Source: an uncultured Peptoniphilus sp. (GTDB taxonomy: Bacteria; Bacillota; Clostridia; Tissierellales; Peptoniphilaceae). Taken from it: a stretch of DNA of 9,489 nt. The notes beneath the pieces are model-generated. The model was not told the DNA's origin and searched no databases. It worked only from the letters and a program-made list of their open reading frames with translations. Shown piece after piece: positions 6,230 to 9,489 of the stretch. Location of the stretch: assembly GCA_946999425.1 (NCBI GenBank), contig CAMQDG010000054.1:1-9489 (forward strand), read 5' to 3'. A program made the position numbers and the translations under genes. Positions within the stretch are counted from its first letter, which is position 1. Every line of letters starts with the position of its first letter.

Positions 6230-7304
6230 ATTTAATATATTCATTCATATCTTTTACCATGTAAAGAGGATTTGGCATTTTATCTGTTGTTATATATCCT
6301 GGCTCTGCATTTATTAGTGCCGGAATTCTATTTACCAAGTTTGAACAAGTAAGTCTTACTGTGTCTGGATTATCCATGATAATATTTGTGTCTGGTTCTC
6401 CTTCAAAGGTCCATCTGTTCATGTCAAAATTTTCAGGTCCATAAACATAGCCTAAGTTATGAGTTTCTAAAGTGATTCCTTCTTTTGTTTCTGTTGTTAC
6501 TACAAATTCAGTTCCTGTTGCATCTCCTGCTTTAACTGTCATGTTAAGAGTTGATGATTTTAAATCTTTTTTATTTGTTACAGGAATGCTCTTTTGTGTT
6601 TGAGATGTAATTGTAAGTCCCAACTTTTCACAAAGCCATCCGTTTTGATTCCACATATAAGATGGAATAACTTTTCCTTCTTCTATAGCTTTTAAGGTTT
6701 CTTCATAGGAAAGATCATTATATTTTCCAAATTTTTCTTCAAAGTCTTTTTTGTTAAGACCTGCTCCGTGACCTTCTGCAAGAGCTATTCCGTAATCTTC
6801 TACGTTGTAGCTACTTACTCCTACAATTTTATTTATCTTAAAAAGAGATCCTGCAAGAGTATCTATAAGAACTCCCCAGTACATATCAGGATAACCACTT
6901 CCTGTAAGGGTACAATTATTTTCTTTTGCAAGTTTATCTAATTCTTCTGTAAGCTCTTTACTTGAATTCCATGGATATAAGGCTTCTTCACAAGTGCTTA
7001 TAGCATTTATTCCATGCTTTGCACATAATTTATAAACTTCTGATATTTCTTCCACTGTTGATCTTGTTGCAACTATACAAACATCAGGCTTTCCTTTTTT
7101 TAAACATTCTTCAAATCTATCTGCACCTTGAATTTTAATGCCCTTATTTTCACTTTCTATTATTTCTCCTATATCTTTTCCTTCTAATGCAGGATTCATG
7201 TCAAAAGCTCCTATTATTTCTCCACCTTTTTCCAAAGCGTATCTCATAAGATATTTTGACATTTTTCCGCAACCGAATTGTACTATTTTTACTTTTCTAT
7301 TCAT
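6228..7304 (-). CDS. ord: 2,4-diaminopentanoate dehydrogenase
   Basis: This enzyme of anaerobic ornithine fermentation oxidatively deaminates 2,4-diaminopentanoate to 2-amino-4-oxopentanoate with NAD(P)+, releasing ammonia; the product is then cleaved by thiolysis to alanine and acetyl-CoA. The 358-residue protein has an N-terminal Rossmann fold of the dihydrodipicolinate-reductase type (G11-C-G-K-M15, with D35 at the end of the second strand, which favours NAD+). It also carries stretches I recall from clostridial Ord: ISTCEEALYPWNSS (102-115), LTGSGYPDMYWG (133-144) and SSYNVEDYGIALAEGHGAGL (164-183). Start choice: an ATG at 7319 would give 363 residues, but its first codons contain AAAGGAGA, the ribosome site for ATG 7304, so I take 7304. 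No oraS/oraE, ortA/ortB or racemase gene is adjacent, so it appears to be a single-gene unit. A related dehydrogenase with another amino-acid substrate cannot be excluded. Confidence 0.8.
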   Translation of the reverse strand: MNRKVKIVQFGCGKMSKYLMRYALEKGGEIIGAFDMNPALEGKDIGEIIESENKGIKIQGADRFEECLKKGKPDVCIVATRSTVEEISEVYKLCAKHGINAISTCEEALYPWNSSKELTEELDKLAKENNCTLTGSGYPDMYWGVLIDTLAGSLFKINKIVGVSSYNVEDYGIALAEGHGAGLNKKDFEEKFGKYNDLSYEETLKAIEEGKVIPSYMWNQNGWLCEKLGLTITSQTQKSIPVTNKKDLKSSTLNMTVKAGDATGTEFVVTTETKEGITLETHNLGYVYGPENFDMNRWTFEGEPDTNIIMDNPDTVRLTCSNLVNRIPALINAEPGYITTDKMPNPLYMVKDMNEYIK

Positions 7305-7308
7305 AATA

Positions 7309-7314
7309 TCTCCT
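7309..7314 (-). promoter_or_regulatory. Ribosome binding site that fixes the ord start
   Basis: On the minus strand AGGAGA (7314-7309) lies four bases before ATG 7304, whereas nothing similar precedes the longer-frame ATG at 7319. The site lies inside the codons that the longer reading would translate, which argues against the longer form. Confidence 0.75.
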
Positions 7315-7342
7315 TTCATTTTCTTTTTGACATTCCTTCTCT

Positions 7343-7359
7343 TTTAGTATATCACTAAA
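7343..7359 (-). promoter_or_regulatory. Candidate operator dyad over the ord -10 box
   Basis: TTTAGT (7343-7348) and ACTAAA (7354-7359) are perfect inverted six-base arms separated by ATATC. The dyad covers the extended -10 element of ord, where a bound repressor would block polymerase. With AT-rich arms, chance occurrence is possible. Confidence 0.3.
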
Positions 7360-7373
7360 TCTTAATTTTTTAA
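7346..7373 (-). promoter_or_regulatory. Promoter of ord (extended -10)
   Basis: On the minus strand TATACT (7351-7346) is preceded by TGA (7354-7352), giving a TGn extended -10; a weak -35, TTAAAA (7373-7368), lies 16 bases upstream. The predicted start is near 7339, leaving a leader of about 35 bases. The promoter sits just beyond the terminator of the vanW operon, so ord is probably transcribed alone. Confidence 0.5.
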
Positions 7374-7377
7374 GTTT

Positions 7378-7404
7378 AAAAAAAGAGCTTTTAAAAGCTC
7401 TTTT
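7378..7404 (-). terminator. Intrinsic terminator of the nth-vanW operon
   Basis: A perfect 24-base palindrome (7381-7404; half-site AAAAGAGCTTTT) begins nine bases after the stop of the VanW-family gene. On the minus strand it runs into seven T (7384-7378). The plus-strand T run is only four long, so it acts mainly on the minus strand. Confidence 0.85.
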
Positions 7405-7412
7405 AAAAATTT

Positions 7413-8897
7413 TTAATCATTATTTTTCTTTTTCTTCTTTGATGATTTCCTATCTTGCTTATTATTATCATCAGATTTTATTTTCTTTCTCTTTTTTTTG
7501 CTTTCTCTTCTGTTATCTTCCTCATTGTTTGTGTTTTTCTTTGAAGTATTTTTTCCTTCACCTATAATGACAACACGATTTTGTGGAATATAGTTTGAAT
7601 GGGAAATTTTTTCACTTTTTAAAACTTTACCGTCTTTTATATAATCTTTATAAGTTTCATAGTAATATCCCTTTGAACCTCTTTTTTCAACTTCCACTTC
7701 CCCTTCAGGAATTTGATCGGAATACTTTGTAATACTTTCCGGTTCACTTACAGAAATCCTAACAGGTCTTAGATTAATTTCATAGGGAAGATCGCCCTTA
7801 TTTCCAAAAACTAAAAATTCAAGTATTCTTCCGTCTGTTGAGGCATCAATGTAAATAGGATGAGATAGATTGTTTTTAAATTTTAAATCTTTAAAGCCCG
7901 TTGCTACGGCAGCGTCCGTTCCAAGTTCTACATAATTAACAGGTCTCGAATGATTTGACCTTTCTAAAATTTCTATATCCGCCCTTGCAAGAGCATTGTA
8001 TAAGGTTGTTGATACTTGGCAAATTCCTCCACCCAATCCTCTGTCAAATTCTCCATTAACAATTACTCCTGCGTTTTTATAGCCTTTCTCTTCAGAAATA
8101 TCTCCAACTGCATTGTTAAATGATATTTCCTGGCCTGGTTTTATTAAAAGTCCCTTAATGGATGAAGATGCTAAAGAAATATTTTCTTTTCTATTTTTTT
8201 CGCTTCTGCTATAATCTGTTGAAAATCTTGACAAAAGTCCGTCTATTCCTGAAAAATAATCTTTTTTTACTTTAGGATATATTGGAAGACTTGTTAAAAC
8301 CAGTTCCTCTTTTTTATGAACATCATTTTTTAATTTTTCCCTTGCATCTTTTGCATCCAAATATCTTCCGTCCTTTTCTCCCTCAAGGGAAAATTTTCCA
8401 TCCTTATATGAAAGATTAGCATCTATGGCAGGTCTATAAACTTTATCAACTAAATAATTTATTGCATTTTCAACTTTTTTATCATCAAAGCTTTCAGACA
8501 TGCTTATATTTTTTTGTAAAATAGGAAGACTTACTATCCTAAAGAAATTTTCTATATTAGATTTGCTTCTTCCTGTTTCATAAGCTTCTTTTAAAGCTTT
8601 TTCCATATCCCTTTTATAGCCTAAATCTTCAAGAGTAACAAAATATTTTTCCCCATCAAGATCAAAAGTTATCTTATCACTTTCAGGTTTACTATCCTCA
8701 GAAAGTTTTAATTTTGCTTGTTCCAAGCTTAAATTTGAAAGACTTATTCCAGAAACTTTAATCCCAGGATAAATTTTATCCGAATGGGAAATAAAGGCAA
8801 AATAAAGTAGAGAAATACCTATAAAAGATAAGATTAAAACAATTAAAATTTTTCGGTTTTTATTTATTTTAATTATTTTATTTGTTTTTTTTGTCAT
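7413..8897 (-). CDS. VanW-family, G5-domain cell-surface protein with N-terminal membrane anchor
   Basis: A 494-residue protein with a Lys-rich N-terminus, one membrane anchor (about 17-36) and the remainder predicted outside the cell. A YoaR/PG_binding_4-like region spans about 55-215. The VanW domain (about 220-365) has its signature GLGGGICQVSTTLYNA (287-302) with C293, followed by H316 (SNHSRPVNYV) and a second conserved-looking H346 (NNLSHPIYI). A G5-type module (about 383-448, including VEVEKRGSKGYYYETYKDYI) follows. The last 45 residues are Lys-rich low complexity. VanW proteins occur in some vancomycin-resistance clusters but their activity is unknown; domain context points to peptidoglycan binding or modification, and this gene alone is not evidence of resistance. 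Start choice: ATG 8897, which overlaps the nth stop as ATGA and has GGAG six bases upstream; the longer frame uses a GTG at 8909 that would include this ribosome site. Confidence 0.88.
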   Translation of the reverse strand: MTKKTNKIIKINKNRKILIVLILSFIGISLLYFAFISHSDKIYPGIKVSGISLSNLSLEQAKLKLSEDSKPESDKITFDLDGEKYFVTLEDLGYKRDMEKALKEAYETGRSKSNIENFFRIVSLPILQKNISMSESFDDKKVENAINYLVDKVYRPAIDANLSYKDGKFSLEGEKDGRYLDAKDAREKLKNDVHKKEELVLTSLPIYPKVKKDYFSGIDGLLSRFSTDYSRSEKNRKENISLASSSIKGLLIKPGQEISFNNAVGDISEEKGYKNAGVIVNGEFDRGLGGGICQVSTTLYNALARADIEILERSNHSRPVNYVELGTDAAVATGFKDLKFKNNLSHPIYIDASTDGRILEFLVFGNKGDLPYEINLRPVRISVSEPESITKYSDQIPEGEVEVEKRGSKGYYYETYKDYIKDGKVLKSEKISHSNYIPQNRVVIIGEGKNTSKKNTNNEEDNRRESKKKRKKIKSDDNNKQDRKSSKKKKKNND

Positions 8898-9489
8898 TTT
8901 CCGCTCCACTTACATAAATTTTTTATAGGACAAATTAAACATTGAGGCCTTCTTGCACTGCAACATCTTCTTCCATGAAAAATAAAAAGATGATGAGCTT
9001 TAGACCACCTTTCCTTTTTTATTTTTTTCATAAGGGCAAATTCAGTTTTTTCAGGACTGTCCTCATCTACAATTCCAATTCTATTTGTAACTCTGAAAAC
9101 ATGAGTGTCAACTGCAATGGCCTCTTGACCAAAGCAATTACTCAATATAACATTTGCCGTCTTTCTTCCCACACCAGGAAGTTTTATAAGTTCCTCTAAA
9201 GAACTTGGAACTATGCCCCCATAATTATTTAAAATTTCAAAACTTGCCCCATAAATATTTTTCGCCTTATTTCTATAAAAACCACAGGATTTAATTAAAG
9301 GTTCAATTTTTTCCGGCCCAAGTTTTACAAAATCTTCAGGCTTATTATAATTTTTAAACATTTCGCCCGTAACCTTATTAACTCTTTCATCAGTACATTG
9401 AGCAGAAAGAATGGTTGCTACTAAAAGTTCAAAAGGACTTTTATGCTCCAGCTGACAATGGGCGTCTGGGTAAGTTTTTTCCAAAATAT
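8894..9489 (-). CDS. nth: Endonuclease III (DNA glycosylase/AP lyase), 5' end outside the window
   Basis: Nth removes oxidised pyrimidines from DNA and nicks the resulting abasic site (base excision repair, cytoplasmic). Counting from the TTG codon at 9484 as residue 1, the visible 196 residues include SPFELLVATILSAQCTD (15-31, helical core) and the helix-hairpin-helix LPGVGRKTA (102-110) with catalytic K108. They also contain VDTHVFRV (125-132) with catalytic D126, and the iron-sulphur loop C175-x6-C182-x2-C185-x5-C191. All key residues are present. Compared with typical Nth (about 210 residues), roughly 10-15 N-terminal residues are missing. The frame is open through TTG to the window edge, so the TTG is very likely an internal Leu and the true start lies to the right. 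The stop TGA (8896-8894) overlaps the start of the VanW-family gene by four bases (ATGA). Confidence 0.96.
   Translation of the reverse strand, partial: ILEKTYPDAHCQLEHKSPFELLVATILSAQCTDERVNKVTGEMFKNYNKPEDFVKLGPEKIEPLIKSCGFYRNKAKNIYGASFEILNNYGGIVPSSLEELIKLPGVGRKTANVILSNCFGQEAIAVDTHVFRVTNRIGIVDEDSPEKTEFALMKKIKKERWSKAHHLFIFHGRRCCSARRPQCLICPIKNLCKWSGK

Noticed and set aside
7305..7319. Longer ord start at ATG 7319
   Set aside because: The extra five codons contain the ribosome site for ATG 7304, which has the correct spacing.
7138..7347. Plus-strand frame over the 5' end of ord, and a similar one at 8942-9199 inside nth
   Set aside because: Both are antisense to genes with recognisable motifs; the peptides are low complexity and Phe/Ser/Leu-rich.
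7327..7355. Plus-strand TTGACA that could drive antisense transcription into the vanW region
   Set aside because: The -35 is perfect, but no good -10 lies at 16-18 bases and the bases are explained by the ord leader and promoter.
8898..8909. GTG start at 8909 for the VanW-family gene
   Set aside because: ATG 8897 forms an ATGA overlap with nth and has GGAG six bases upstream; the GTG lacks comparable support.
9482..9484. TTG at 9484 as the true nth start
   Set aside because: The frame remains open to the window edge and Nth proteins normally have 10-15 more residues before this point, so it is most likely an internal Leu.

Overview
The window comes from a very AT-rich, Gram-positive-type anaerobe. 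The A/T-dominated codons, strong AGGAG-type ribosome binding sites, TTGACA/TATAAT promoters (several with a TGn extended -10), U-tailed hairpin terminators, a VanW-family wall protein and an amino-acid-fermentation enzyme (2,4-diaminopentanoate dehydrogenase) all fit a low-GC Firmicute. A peptide- and amino-acid-fermenting Tissierellia/Clostridia-type organism is my best guess; no 16S or species-specific marker is present, so this is inference.

Layout. Bases 1-41 hold what looks like the first codons of a minus-strand gene running off the left edge; it diverges from the next unit through a short region with overlapping promoters. Bases 113-3186 (+) carry a class A penicillin-binding protein gene with an apparently intact glycosyltransferase domain but a degenerate transpeptidase, translationally coupled (TAATG) to a 53-residue, very basic protein of unknown function. 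Two tandem leucine tRNA genes (anticodons GAG and CAG) follow at 3222-3395. They have their own promoter, which overlaps the stop codon of the small gene, and end at a hairpin terminator.

Bases 3554-6229 (+) are a self-contained operon with promoter, candidate operator, NhaC-family antiporter, isoaspartyl dipeptidase (iadA; start and stop codons overlap) and a bidirectional terminator. Convergent to it, 6228-7304 (-) is a stand-alone 2,4-diaminopentanoate dehydrogenase gene (ord) with its own extended -10 promoter. Bases 7413-9489 (-) are the end of another operon: endonuclease III (nth, 5' end outside the window) overlapping by ATGA a VanW/G5-domain wall-anchored protein, closed by a strong hairpin terminator.

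How the parts relate. The left and right blocks are housekeeping (wall synthesis, tRNA, DNA repair). The central two units are peptide and amino-acid catabolism: IadA releases aspartate from damaged (isoaspartyl) dipeptides, Ord performs the oxidative deamination step of ornithine fermentation, and the NhaC-type carrier would exchange Na+/H+ or a substrate linked to this. No intergenic stretch exceeds 300 bases; the longest, 3396-3619, holds a terminator, about 110 bases of featureless AT-rich DNA, and the nhaC promoter. I see no mobile element, CRISPR array or riboswitch. The most interesting points are the PBP with lost SxN and KTG motifs, the small basic protein coupled to it, Lys/Arg-rich tails on both wall proteins, and a possibly leaderless gene start carrying a run of 16 A.
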